NCBI GenBank assembly: GCA_025964625.1
Contig: JAOPYL010000336.1
Location: 1-64,000 of the forward strand
Length of the DNA: 64,000 nt
Direction: 5' to 3'
DNA from: Actinoallomurus sp.
GTDB lineage: Bacteria; Actinomycetota; Actinomycetes; Streptosporangiales; Streptosporangiaceae
Shown here: piece by piece, positions 28,227 through 36,400 of the stretch
Layout of the letters: each line of letters opens with the position of its first letter
How positions within the stretch are numbered: the first letter of the stretch is position 1
The notes under the pieces: model-generated
The model's input: the letters and a program-made list of their open reading frames with translations, nothing else
Databases searched by the model: none
What the model was told of the DNA's origin: nothing
Made by a program: the position numbers and the translations under genes

Positions 28227-29525
28227 TCAGCTGGAGGTCGCGCCGATCAGAGTCGTGTCGGGAGCGCCGGGGTTGGGCGGCAGGTGTCCGGCGTCGCTGG
28301 GCTTCTCCTTGTGGACCTTGCCGCCCTTCATGATCACGTTGAGTTTGTCATGGTCCTGCAGCACGGTGATGTCGGCGAGTGGATCTCCGTCCACGAGGAT
28401 CAGGTCGGCGTAGTAGCCGGGCTGGACCTTGCCGAGTTCGCCCGGCTGGAGCATGATCTCGCCGCCCAGCGCGGTGGCGGCCAGGATCGTCTCCATCGGG
28501 GTGAAGCCGAAGCGTTCGACGAAGTGCTGGAGGTCGCGGGCGTAGGTGCCGTGCGGTGTCCAGGCGAACCCGTAGTCACCGCCGGGCAGGACCTTGATGC
28601 CGCGCCTGTGCATCTCGATGATGCCCTCGGTGGCGATCTCCAGTTCGCGTTTGTACCCGACCGCCTCGGCCGCCTCCTGCGGGAAACCGAAGTCCGCGGC
28701 TTCGTACAGCGTGGCGATGAGCCAGTTGATGCCCGGCGCGACGAAGATCCAGTCCTTCGCGCTCTCGAGCATGTCCATGCCCTCGTCGTCGGTGAAGGAC
28801 GCGTGGTAGACGATGTCGACGCCGTGCCGAACGCACATCTTGACGCTCTCGGCGCTGCGGGCGTGCGCGCAGACTCTCTTACCGCGGCGGTGGGCTTCGG
28901 TGACCGCGGCGGCGACCTCCTCGTCGGAGAAGTAGGTGTCCTCCGCGCGCTGGCTGCCGGTGATCTCCTCACCGGTCATGGACAGCTTGATCTGGTCGAC
29001 ACCGATCTCGACGAGTTTGCGTACGGCCTTACGCATCTCGTCGGGCCCGTCGGCGAACCAGGTGATGCCCTTGACGAGCTCGCCGCCGGTGACCGCGATC
29101 TCCGGACCGTTGGCCAGGTAGCGGGGACCGGGGAAGCGGCCCTCGTTGATGACGTTTCGGCAGACGACGTCGAGGCGGGCCTTCGCCGAGGCCGCGCCCA
29201 GGCACATGGTGTAGCCGGAGTCGATGTAGGACCGTGCGGACTCGATGGCGAAGAGCAGGTGCTCCTCGACGGGCATGGTGCCGAGTCCGTCGAGGTCGGC
29301 GCTGTTGTTCCAGGTGAAGTGGGTGTGGGCGTCGCAGAGACCGGACATCAGCGTGCGTCCGCGGCCCTCGATGACTCGGGCGTCGCCTACCTGGTCCGCG
29401 CCGGCCGCGCCGACCGCGGCGATGCGGTCTCCGTCGACCAGGACGTCGCCCGTGTACGGCTGCGCACCCGTCGAGTCCAGGATGGAGACATTGCGGAACA
29501 GGGTCTTGTCGGTGGGAACTGGCAT
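28227..29525 (-). CDS. Metal-dependent amidohydrolase (imidazolonepropionase/prolidase-like)
   Basis: 432 residues from the ATG following GAGGAG at 7-base spacing; an ATG six codons upstream is possible but would put this ribosome-binding site inside the gene. Metal-site motifs: DAHTHF near the N-terminal third, a mid-protein lysine-containing segment (DQIKLSMTG), CAHARS and D-I-V-Y-H-A-S, and GGDYGF with the final Asp. The C-terminal composite beta-domain ends in YYADLILVDGDPL. It heads the probable catabolic set with an alpha/beta hydrolase and an FAH-family enzyme; the substrate is likely a cyclic amide, carbamate or dipeptide. Confidence 0.88.
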   Translation of the reverse strand: MPVPTDKTLFRNVSILDSTGAQPYTGDVLVDGDRIAAVGAAGADQVGDARVIEGRGRTLMSGLCDAHTHFTWNNSADLDGLGTMPVEEHLLFAIESARSYIDSGYTMCLGAASAKARLDVVCRNVINEGRFPGPRYLANGPEIAVTGGELVKGITWFADGPDEMRKAVRKLVEIGVDQIKLSMTGEEITGSQRAEDTYFSDEEVAAAVTEAHRRGKRVCAHARSAESVKMCVRHGVDIVYHASFTDDEGMDMLESAKDWIFVAPGINWLIATLYEAADFGFPQEAAEAVGYKRELEIATEGIIEMHRRGIKVLPGGDYGFAWTPHGTYARDLQHFVERFGFTPMETILAATALGGEIMLQPGELGKVQPGYYADLILVDGDPLADITVLQDHDKLNVIMKGGKVHKEKPSDAGHLPPNPGAPDTTLIGATSS

Positions 29526-29576
29526 TTCTTCACTCCTCGACATCGAGGTGCCACCGGCCCGGTTTTCCGGGTCTTG

Positions 29577-30347
29577 CTAGAGGAACTTCTGCAGGTCCTG
29601 AGTGACCTGGCGGGGTGCTTCGACAGCGGTCCAGTGACCGACCTGGTCATAGACGCGGACGACGGCGTTCTGGGCGACGCGCTCGGCGAGTTCCTCCGAG
29701 GTCGCGGGCGTGCCGACTTTGTCCTCCTCACCGGTGAGCAGCAGGAGCGGAGCGGTGATCTTCGCGGTGTGCGGCTCGACCGCGGAGCCGAGCGCCTCGC
29801 AGCTCTGCGCGTACCCCTCGGCCGGCTGACGGGTCAGCAGTTCACGGACGAACGCCGCCCGCTCGGGATGGTCGCGGCGGGTGGTCTCCGAGGTGGCCGC
29901 CGCCACGATGCCGGGCGCTACGGCGATCATCCCCTCGGCGCGCACCTTGCCGGCGCGTTCCCTCTGGGCCTTGCGTCCCGGCTCGCCGGGCGCCTTGACC
30001 GCGCCCAGCAGGGCGAGCGCGGCGACACGGTCTCCGAGCCGGATGGCGAGCTCCTGGGCGACGAGGGTGCCCATGGAGTGACCGACGATGCGCAGCTCGC
30101 GCAACCGCAGCTGCTCCACCAGGGCAAGCAGGTCATCGACCCAGCCGGTGATGGACAGCTTCGCCTGCCCGGACAGCGGGGTACGGCCCGCGCCCTCCAG
30201 GTCGGGCCGGATGACCTGGAAGTCACCGGCGAGCGCCTCGGCCTGCGGCTGGTAGAAGTTGGCCGTGCCGCCGAGGCCGTGGATGAACAGAACCGGCGGC
30301 CCCGCGCCGTCGATCTCGACCGCGTAGTCCTTGCCGTTGATCCTCAC
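29577..30347 (-). CDS. Alpha/beta hydrolase
   Basis: 256 residues from a GTG with AAAAGGAG upstream. Features: VLFIHGLGGTANFY (oxyanion-hole HG), nucleophile elbow GHSMGT, LLLTGEEDKVGTP (acid residue) and DQVGHWTAVEAP (catalytic His). It resembles 3-oxoadipate enol-lactonase and other ring-cleavage hydrolases. It sits between the amidohydrolase and the FAH-family gene with short gaps, so it probably takes part in the same degradation route. Confidence 0.88.
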   Translation of the reverse strand: MRINGKDYAVEIDGAGPPVLFIHGLGGTANFYQPQAEALAGDFQVIRPDLEGAGRTPLSGQAKLSITGWVDDLLALVEQLRLRELRIVGHSMGTLVAQELAIRLGDRVAALALLGAVKAPGEPGRKAQRERAGKVRAEGMIAVAPGIVAAATSETTRRDHPERAAFVRELLTRQPAEGYAQSCEALGSAVEPHTAKITAPLLLLTGEEDKVGTPATSEELAERVAQNAVVRVYDQVGHWTAVEAPRQVTQDLQKFL

Positions 30348-30364
30348 GTGCGAACAGCTCCTTT

Positions 30365-31252
30365 TCAGCGGAATTCGTTGCGAATGGCGCCCAGGCGGCT
30401 GATGGTCACCTCGACGACGTCCCCGGCTGCGAGGAACCGAGGCGGGCTGAAGCCGATACCGACCCCGGCCGGTGTGCCGGTGGCGATGATGTCGCCGGGT
30501 TGCAGGGTGATGCCCGCGGAGATCGTCTCGATCAGCGTGGGGACGTCGAAGATCAGGTCCGCGACCGGCGCCTTCTGTCGCAGCTCGCCGTTGACCCGGC
30601 ACTCGACTTCCAGCCCCGGCACGTCGGCCGGTGTGATCTCGTCGGAGGTGACAATGGCGGGCCCGCACGGGCAGAACGTGTCCAGTGACTTGCCGAGGAA
30701 CCACTGCTTGTGGTCGCGTTGCAGGTCGCGGGCGGTCACGTCGTTGACGATGGTGTAGCCCCACACGTGGTCGTAGGCGTGAGCCCGGTCGATCCCGCGT
30801 CCGCCCGTGCCGATGACGACGCCGAGCTCGGCCTCGTAGTCCAGCTCCGAAGTGAGGCCCTGATGCGTCTCCACCACGTCGAACGGGCCGGTCACCGAGC
30901 TCGGCGCCTTGGTGAACACGATCGGCCGGGTGGGCAGGTCGACACCCTCGCCGCTCGCGTCGTACCCGCTTCGGGAGAACTCCAAGGAGTGCTCGGCGTA
31001 GTTCTTGCCGACGCAGAACACGTTGCGCCGCGGTACCGGGATCGGGGCGAGCAGCCGCACCGAGTCGACCTCGATCTCCCGGCCCCTGAGTTCCGCCAGG
31101 CGGCCGCGCACCGCATCCCACTGCTCGACGACCTCCAGCACGCCCGCACCGGCGGGCAGCAGCTCGGAGGCGTCACGCACGCGCGTCGCGTCGTCGTTGA
31201 GAACACCTGTACGCGGTCCGGCGCCCGCGTCGAACGTCACGAGTCTCACCAT
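30365..31252 (-). CDS. Fumarylacetoacetate hydrolase-family enzyme
   Basis: 295 residues from the ATG of MVRLVTF. FAH-fold signatures: FCVGKNYAEHSLE, then the metal-binding E-x-E in LDYEAELGVVIG, YTIVNDVTARDLQ, and the C-terminal IIATGTPAGVGIG. Family members hydrolyse C-C bonds of acylpyruvates or act as hydratase/decarboxylases in aromatic meta-cleavage pathways. It is the first gene of the minus-strand set, and no purine-rich ribosome-binding site precedes it; half of the proposed GntR operator directly abuts the start, so the mRNA may be nearly leaderless. Confidence 0.88.
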   Translation of the reverse strand: MVRLVTFDAGAGPRTGVLNDDATRVRDASELLPAGAGVLEVVEQWDAVRGRLAELRGREIEVDSVRLLAPIPVPRRNVFCVGKNYAEHSLEFSRSGYDASGEGVDLPTRPIVFTKAPSSVTGPFDVVETHQGLTSELDYEAELGVVIGTGGRGIDRAHAYDHVWGYTIVNDVTARDLQRDHKQWFLGKSLDTFCPCGPAIVTSDEITPADVPGLEVECRVNGELRQKAPVADLIFDVPTLIETISAGITLQPGDIIATGTPAGVGIGFSPPRFLAAGDVVEVTISRLGAIRNEFR

Positions 31253-31254
31253 AG

Positions 31255-31373
31255 AACCAATCAGAACCAATAGAACCGATCGGGTTACGCGGCCACCGTA
31301 ACACCGGGGACTCGGACTGTCAGTACGCTGAGGTACCCGGCATCGACTGCCGTACTATTGGTTGTGATTGGTT
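31255..31373. promoter_or_regulatory. Divergent promoter region with mirrored GntR-type operator
   Basis: The left element AACCAATCAGAACCAATAG (31255-31273) and the right element CTATTGGTTGTGATTGGTT (31355-31373) are inverted copies matching at 18 of 19 positions. Each is itself a double ATTGGTT. They flank the divergent starts of the FAH-family gene and the GntR/FadR gene, exactly where an autoregulating repressor would bind. The assignment to this regulator is inferred from position. Confidence 0.7.
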
Positions 31374-31398
31374 AGCCGAGTCGTCAGGAGGTCGGCCG

Positions 31399-32127
31399 AT
31401 GTCCACTGCGCCAGTGGAGCGGAGGCTGCGTGAGCTGCTGACCACCGGAGTGGATGGGGGATCTTTCGGGCCGGGCGTGAAGCTGCCGACCGAGCGTGAG
31501 CTCGTGGAGCTGCTCCAGGCCCCTCGCAGTGCGATTCGGCGCGCCCTGGCCGCTCTCGAACGCGACGAACTGATCGTGCGGCACGTCGGCCGGGGCACGT
31601 TCGTCGCCGAGGGCGCCACCGGCACTCGGCTGCGCGTTCCCGCCGACACCAGTCCTGCCGAGATCATGCAGGTACGCATGGTGCTGGAGCCTCAGATCGC
31701 CCAGCTCGCGGCCCGCGCCGCACGGCAGGCGGACCTCGACCACGTCCAGCACTGTCTACGCCGCGGCGGTGCCGCGACCGATCACGCCGGCTTCGAGGCG
31801 TGGGACGCCGAACTGCACCGCGCCATCGCCAAGGCCGCGCACAACGCCCTGCTGCTCAACCTGTTCGACACGATGAACGCCGCCCGGGACCTGCCGGTCT
31901 GGGGAAGTCTCAAGAAACGCAGTTTCAGCCCCGGCCGCCGCTGCGCGTATCACCAGGACCACACGGCCATCGTCGACGCTCTGCACGATCGCGATCCCGA
32001 GGCGGCCGCCGCGGCGATGATCGCCCACCTGCGCAACGTCACCGACAACCTGCTCGGACGTCACCCGGTCGCCATGCCGGTGCAGGAACCCCCGGGGCCG
32101 GCCCCCGACGGCCCGCACCTCGGCTGA
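31399..32127 (+). CDS. GntR/FadR-family transcriptional regulator (FCD domain)
   Basis: 242 residues with AGGAGG in front of the ATG. The N-terminal winged helix reads LPTERELVELLQAPRSAIRR then LIVRHVGRGTFV. The helical C-terminal FCD domain follows, with D-A-E-L-H-R-A-I-A and a final H-L-R-N-V-T-D-N, positions that hold metal-binding His residues in this family. It probably represses the divergent amidohydrolase/hydrolase/FAH operon and itself until an acidic effector binds. Confidence 0.88.
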   Translation: MSTAPVERRLRELLTTGVDGGSFGPGVKLPTERELVELLQAPRSAIRRALAALERDELIVRHVGRGTFVAEGATGTRLRVPADTSPAEIMQVRMVLEPQIAQLAARAARQADLDHVQHCLRRGGAATDHAGFEAWDAELHRAIAKAAHNALLLNLFDTMNAARDLPVWGSLKKRSFSPGRRCAYHQDHTAIVDALHDRDPEAAAAAMIAHLRNVTDNLLGRHPVAMPVQEPPGPAPDGPHLG

Positions 32128-32139
32128 CAGCCACAGGAG

Positions 32140-32179
32140 CACACGGTGCGGGCCGAGTCGCCTCGGTCCGCACCGTGTG
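32140..32179. terminator. Strong bidirectional terminator hairpin
   Basis: An 18-base stem (CACACGGTGCGGGCCGAG pairing with 32162-32179, one G-T wobble) and a 4-base TCGC loop lie between the convergent GntR and Old Yellow Enzyme genes. Confidence 0.8.
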
Positions 32180-32187
32180 GGTTCCGC

Positions 32188-33306
32188 CTATCGCAGGCTG
32201 CTCAGCATCTCGGTCTGGAATCCGACCACCTCGCCGGCGCGCCCCTCGCGGATCTTGGCCGCCCACTCGGGGTCCGCGAGCAGCGAGCGCCCGACGGCGA
32301 CCAGGTCGAACTCGTCGCGCTGCAGCCGCTCCAGCAGGCGGTCGATGCCGGTGACGGCGGCACTCTCGCCCTTGAAGCTGTTCATGAACTCGTTGTCGAG
32401 CCCGACCGAGCCGACCGTCACCGTCGGGAGGCCGGTGAGCTTCTTCACCCAGCCCGCGAGATTGAGGGTCGAGCCCTCGAACTCCGGTAGCCAGTAGCGG
32501 CGGGTGGACGCGTGCAGGATGTCGGCGCCCGCCTCGACCAGCGGGGTCAGCAGACGCTCCAGCTCCTGCGGGTCGTCGGCGAGCCGGGCCTGGTAGGAGT
32601 CCGCCTTCCACTGGGAGAACCGGAAGATGACCGGGAAGTCCGGCGACACGGACTTGCGGACCGCGGCGACGATGTCCGCGGCGAAGCGCGTGCGGGAGAG
32701 GAGGTCCCCGCCGTACTCGTCCTCGCGGCGGTTGGTGCCGCTCCACAGGAACTGGTCGATCAGGTAGCCGTGCGCGCCGTGCAGCTCCACCGCGTCGAAG
32801 CCCAGGCGCTCGGCGGCGGCGGCCCCCTCGGCGAAGGCGTTCACCACGTCATCGACGTCGCCCGAGGTCATGGCCTCGCCGAACGGCGTGCCGTCCAGAG
32901 CCAGCCCGGAGGGGCCGACCGGCGGCGCGTCCGGGAAAGGCGGAGCGCCGAGCGTACGGGTCGCGCCGACGTGCCAGAGCTGCGGGGCGATCCGGCCGCC
33001 CGCCGCGTGGACGGCCTCGACCACCCGGCCCCAGCCGGCGAGCGCCTCCTCACCGTGGAAGAACGGGACCCGGGCGCTGGTGCCCGCCGACGGGTGGTCG
33101 ACGTAGGTGCCCTCGGTGATGATCAGGCCGACACCGCCCGCCGCACGGCGGGCGTAGTACTCCGCCACGTCGGGTCCGGGGACGCCGTCCGGGGAAAACT
33201 CTCGCGTCATGGGGGCCATGACCACGCGGTTCGGGACGGTGAGGCCGCCCACGCTGAAGGGCCGGAAGAGGGGCTCCGCAGCCGATGCGGAGGGAAGGTT
33301 CGACAC
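32188..33306 (-). CDS. Old Yellow Enzyme-family NADH:flavin oxidoreductase
   Basis: 372 residues. A TIM-barrel FMN enzyme with VVMAPMTREFSPDG near the start, PQLWHVGA, VELHGAHGYLIDQFLW followed by SGTNRREDEYGG, and the C-terminal phosphate-binding region LVAVGRSLLADPEWA. These enzymes reduce activated C=C bonds using NAD(P)H. It ends on the shared terminator opposite the GntR gene and is therefore transcribed separately from the catabolic set. Confidence 0.92.
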   Translation of the reverse strand: MSNLPSASAAEPLFRPFSVGGLTVPNRVVMAPMTREFSPDGVPGPDVAEYYARRAAGGVGLIITEGTYVDHPSAGTSARVPFFHGEEALAGWGRVVEAVHAAGGRIAPQLWHVGATRTLGAPPFPDAPPVGPSGLALDGTPFGEAMTSGDVDDVVNAFAEGAAAAERLGFDAVELHGAHGYLIDQFLWSGTNRREDEYGGDLLSRTRFAADIVAAVRKSVSPDFPVIFRFSQWKADSYQARLADDPQELERLLTPLVEAGADILHASTRRYWLPEFEGSTLNLAGWVKKLTGLPTVTVGSVGLDNEFMNSFKGESAAVTGIDRLLERLQRDEFDLVAVGRSLLADPEWAAKIREGRAGEVVGFQTEMLSSLR

Positions 33307-33494
33307 GCGCGTACTCCTAGGGGATTCGCCCGAAAAGAGGCCCGACCAGCATGTCAGCCTGGCAACAGCGCGCTTTCATACCCCCGGCATCGTGATCGCG
33401 GACGGCGTGCCGTTAGCCTGGAACGTTCCATGACCTCCGGGCCGGACCGGCCGGTGGCAGCCATGGTCAGGCCACGAACCCGCCGGACCTCGGC

Positions 33495-34061
33495 TTACCC
33501 GATGAACTGCGGCGTCACAGGAGTCGGCGCCATCAGCATGAATCCGAGCGGGCCCAGGTAGAGGAAGGGACTCGTGCCCGGGGTCGGCCCGGTGACCTTT
33601 TCGGGGACAGGTTCCGGGGCGGGCGGGTCGACATTTTCCGGAGCGGGAGTCGTGGCCTCTTCCGGCGCAGGCTCGTCGACCTTTTGCGGAGCAAGGGTAT
33701 CGGCCTTTTTCGGAGTGGCGGCTTTGGGCTTCTTGGGGGGGACCACGATGACCTTCTGGTACACGTTGCATACCGGGGCATTCCTGCAGAGCGCGTTCTG
33801 AACGCTGGTCATTCCGCCTGCGGTGGTCGTGGACGTGTGCTGATAGCCATGGTTATGCGTAGGGCTCCTCAGGGAGATGATGTTATGGTTGCGCCTGCCA
33901 TTTCCGTCATAGCTGTGATCAGTGACAAGGTTTCTCGGCGTGAGTCCCGTTTGGACCTGCGCCGCGTTTGCGCTTGCCGTGAGCAGTGCGATGCCCCAAA
34001 TGAACGCCGTAGAAGCGGAAGCGCCGGCAATAACGTGCGCGGTAAGGCTCTGACAAACCAT
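33495..34061 (-). CDS. Secreted small protein, paralog A, with Pro/Lys-rich tail
   Basis: 188 residues with GGGGG before the ATG. The signal peptide spans about 1-34 (ending ASANAAQ). The central region reads GNGRRNHNIISLRSPTHNHG and then C-x5-C (CRNAPVC) followed by NVYQK. This matches paralog B at 34393-34731 position by position. The tail (about 105-165) is a low-complexity run of P-x-P/A-P-E/K units and ends with a hydrophobic stretch (SPFLYLGPLGFMLMA). No known family was recognised; the Asn/Gln/His-rich core suggests a wall-associated or self-assembling surface protein. Confidence 0.65.
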   Translation of the reverse strand: MVCQSLTAHVIAGASASTAFIWGIALLTASANAAQVQTGLTPRNLVTDHSYDGNGRRNHNIISLRSPTHNHGYQHTSTTTAGGMTSVQNALCRNAPVCNVYQKVIVVPPKKPKAATPKKADTLAPQKVDEPAPEEATTPAPENVDPPAPEPVPEKVTGPTPGTSPFLYLGPLGFMLMAPTPVTPQFIG

Positions 34062-34392
34062 CGTTGTGCCCCCTGCTAGATCGGGCTGGTCCGGGAAGCA
34101 GCCCGTTGATCCGGACCCCAGGGAGTGTCGGCGTACCCCTGTGTCAGCGCGTTGATCGGGTTCCCGGTGACCCGGGCGCAGGTATTACCCCGTCGTTGCC
34201 ATGGGTAGCGACGAAAGCCGTCGATCGCTCGACAAAACCGGGAAATGTGAGTCTGTCTGCTCTGGCCACGTTGCTGCGGGCGTGGCAGTGCGGTGACGTG
34301 GCGACCACTGCACGCTCGTCGGGGTCACCGCCGGCGTTCCCTAATCCCCGAGCACGCGTCCAGCAGCTTACGGCCCAGCGACAGGTGGACCG
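34062..34392. other. Intergenic region between secreted paralogs
   Basis: 331 bases between two genes on the minus strand. It probably contains the promoter of paralog A. A few short open frames occur but none resembles a protein family. Confidence 0.35.
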
Positions 34393-34731
34393 TCACCAGT
34401 CGTCTACCCAGAGCTTCTGGGAGATCCTGCAGATGTGAGTCTTCTTCTTGCAGAAAGCGGCCTGAGTATTGGTGCTCCCGCTGACGTTCGTGTTCGAGAT
34501 CTGCTGAAGACCGTGGTTGACGGTGGGGCTGAGCAAAGTGGATGAGGCTCTGTTGTTCTTGCCGTTTCCGAGGTGCAGGATTATGTGACTCTTGTTATGG
34601 CTGTTATCGCCGCCGGGGGCAAGGGTCGCCCAGGAGCCTCGTCGAATCGCCGTCGCACTCGCCTGCGGCAGCGCGCTGGTCCCCGAGATCACAATCACAA
34701 GCGTCGTCAGCGCCAGCCGCCGCGCGTTCAT
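34393..34731 (-). CDS. Secreted small protein, paralog B
   Basis: 112 residues. The signal peptide is about 1-27 (MNARRLALTTLVIVISGTSA then LPQASA). The mature part reads HLGNGKNNRASSTLLSPTVN, HGLQQISNTNVSGSTNTQAA and ends with two cysteines (C-x6-C) and ISQKLWV. The spacing of GNG, S-P-T-x-N-H-G, Q, S-x-T, G, T, Q, Cys, Cys and Q-K is shared with paralog A. It lacks paralog A's proline-rich tail. The start is uncertain because the ribosome-binding site is weak; an ATG 14 codons upstream is an alternative. Function unknown. Confidence 0.6.
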   Translation of the reverse strand: MNARRLALTTLVIVISGTSALPQASATAIRRGSWATLAPGGDNSHNKSHIILHLGNGKNNRASSTLLSPTVNHGLQQISNTNVSGSTNTQAAFCKKKTHICRISQKLWVDDW

Positions 34732-35227
34732 GACTGCACTGAAAAGCGGTTTCCCTCTACACTGACCGATCATTCCGTTGCACACCGGCCCCTTCGGGTG
34801 ACTCAGCGGCGGACACTTCCGTTTGGTCGGGACATCAGGGACGTCAGCTTCCATACCCTGCGACCTTGCCCCGATCCCGCTCCGAGTGATCCGGGCACAG
34901 ATGGTTACTCGCTCTTTGCCATCACAGCGACAGGAGCCGTCCATGTCATGTGAAATCCACTCGATTAACCCTGGGGGGACCGTGTTGAGCAGTGGCCGGC
35001 CGTCCCGCCCCACCGTGACGTCCCTGCTGGGCGCGTACGGCTGACCTTCGCGCCGACGGCCGTCCGGATGTGCCGCGTTCGGCCGGATTCAGGTTCTGAT
35101 CTTGACACGACTGCCGGTGGCGAGTATCTCTACTGCAACATCCTCAGCCTCTACCTCTCCCGCAACATTCTCAGCGGTGGCGCAGAGGTGGGTCGTGGAG
35201 ACCACTGTGTCCGGGAGAGGGGTTGCG
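34732..35227. other. Intergenic region upstream of the lipase
   Basis: 496 bases between the divergent paralog B and lipase genes. Short open frames are present on both strands but none has a ribosome-binding site or recognisable similarity. Both promoters should lie here; no confident hexamer pair was found. Confidence 0.35.
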
Positions 35228-36166
35228 ATGCGCCGACTGCGGATCGCTCTTGTCGTAGCGGTCGGCCTGGTCGTTGGCGGATCGTTCGCCGCGCCGGCCT
35301 CCGCCGATACGCCGGCCATGCGCCCTCCGGTGGTGTACTCGGGCGTGGCCGCGCTGGCCACTGCGACGGCGCATCCGGACACCGCGCCGGTGGGCTCCAA
35401 CGACTGGTCCTGCGTGCCGAGTGCGGCTCATCCACGACCGGTCGTCCTGGTGCACGGCACGGTCGAGAACATGACCTACAACTGGTTCTCACTGTCGCCG
35501 CTGCTGGCCGACGAGGGCTACTGCGTATTCGCTTTCAACTACGGTCAGGAGCCGGGCATCCACGTCGGTCTACCTGGCGCGACGCAGACCGGAGGCGTCG
35601 CACCGGTGGCGGATTCGGCGCACGAACTGGCGCGTTTCGTCGATCGGGTACGTGCCGCAACCGGATCGTCCAAAGTGGACATCGTGGGCCATTCGCAGGG
35701 CGGCATGATGCCGCGCTATTTCCTGAAGTTCCTCGGTGGCGCGGCCAAGGTGCACACGCTGGTAGGACTGGCGCCGTCCAACCACGGCACCACTGTGGAC
35801 GGGTTGGCCCTACTGCCCGGAGTTCCGCAACTGCTCACCCTCGGGCTCGGTCCGTCTGTGCACGATCAGATCGCGGGTTCGGCGTTCATGGATGAACTCA
35901 ATGCCGGTGGGGACACCGTGCCGGCTGTTCGTTACACGGTGATCGAGAGCTCGCTGGACGAGGTCGTCACTCCCTACTCCTCAGCGTTCCTGACCGGCCC
36001 CAACGTCACCAACATCCTGCTGCAGCAGCAGTGCCCCGGTGATCTGTCCGACCATCTCGCCATTTCCTTCGACGCCACCGCGCTACGCGACGTGCTCAAC
36101 GCCCTGGACCCGGCACACGCCGTGGCACCGCGGTGCGACGTCACCCTGCCGGTCAACGGCGGCTGA
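35228..36166 (+). CDS. Secreted lipase/esterase (alpha/beta hydrolase)
   Basis: 312 residues from the ATG after AGAGGGG. Signal peptide about 1-27 (RRLRIALVVAVGLVVGGSF, cleavage after ASA). The lipase motif PVVLVHGTVENMTYNWFSLS provides the oxyanion loop and GHSQGG (154-159) the nucleophile Ser156. Cysteines near 62, 99 and the C-terminus may form disulfides. It resembles actinobacterial triacylglycerol lipases. It stands alone with its own terminator. Confidence 0.92.
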   Translation: MRRLRIALVVAVGLVVGGSFAAPASADTPAMRPPVVYSGVAALATATAHPDTAPVGSNDWSCVPSAAHPRPVVLVHGTVENMTYNWFSLSPLLADEGYCVFAFNYGQEPGIHVGLPGATQTGGVAPVADSAHELARFVDRVRAATGSSKVDIVGHSQGGMMPRYFLKFLGGAAKVHTLVGLAPSNHGTTVDGLALLPGVPQLLTLGLGPSVHDQIAGSAFMDELNAGGDTVPAVRYTVIESSLDEVVTPYSSAFLTGPNVTNILLQQQCPGDLSDHLAISFDATALRDVLNALDPAHAVAPRCDVTLPVNGG

Positions 36167-36258
36167 AGCACACCACCCGGTACGGCTCGAACGCGGTCAC
36201 CGTCGCCCGTCTCCTCGTCGGCGGACTGCCGCTCAAGGCTCTGCCCGACCCGGGCTGA

Positions 36259-36288
36259 CCGGCAGGACTCGGCAACTCGTCCTGCCGG
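36259..36288 (+). terminator. Terminator hairpin after the lipase gene
   Basis: A 10-bp perfect stem CCGGCAGGAC/GTCCTGCCGG with a 10-base loop lies about 90 bases after the lipase stop and also before the end of the convergent GT39 gene. Confidence 0.65.
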
Positions 36289-36400
36289 CTTCGCGACAGC
36301 TCTGGAAACGCAAGACGTCCTTTTGGTTGTGCTCGGAGACGCCATGGCGGGCTATATCGGCGTCCGGCGCGTCTGACCGGTGGCGAGGCGTATCAGGTTC

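Noticed and set aside
34064-34438. Plus-strand frame with SLSALATLLRAWQCGD
   Set aside because: No ribosome-binding site, no homology, and it runs antisense into the secreted paralog.
36167-36258. Frame reading KHTTRYGSNAVTVARLLVGG after the lipase stop
   Set aside because: Possibly a relic of a longer protein, but no family was recognised and the segment lies within a terminator region.
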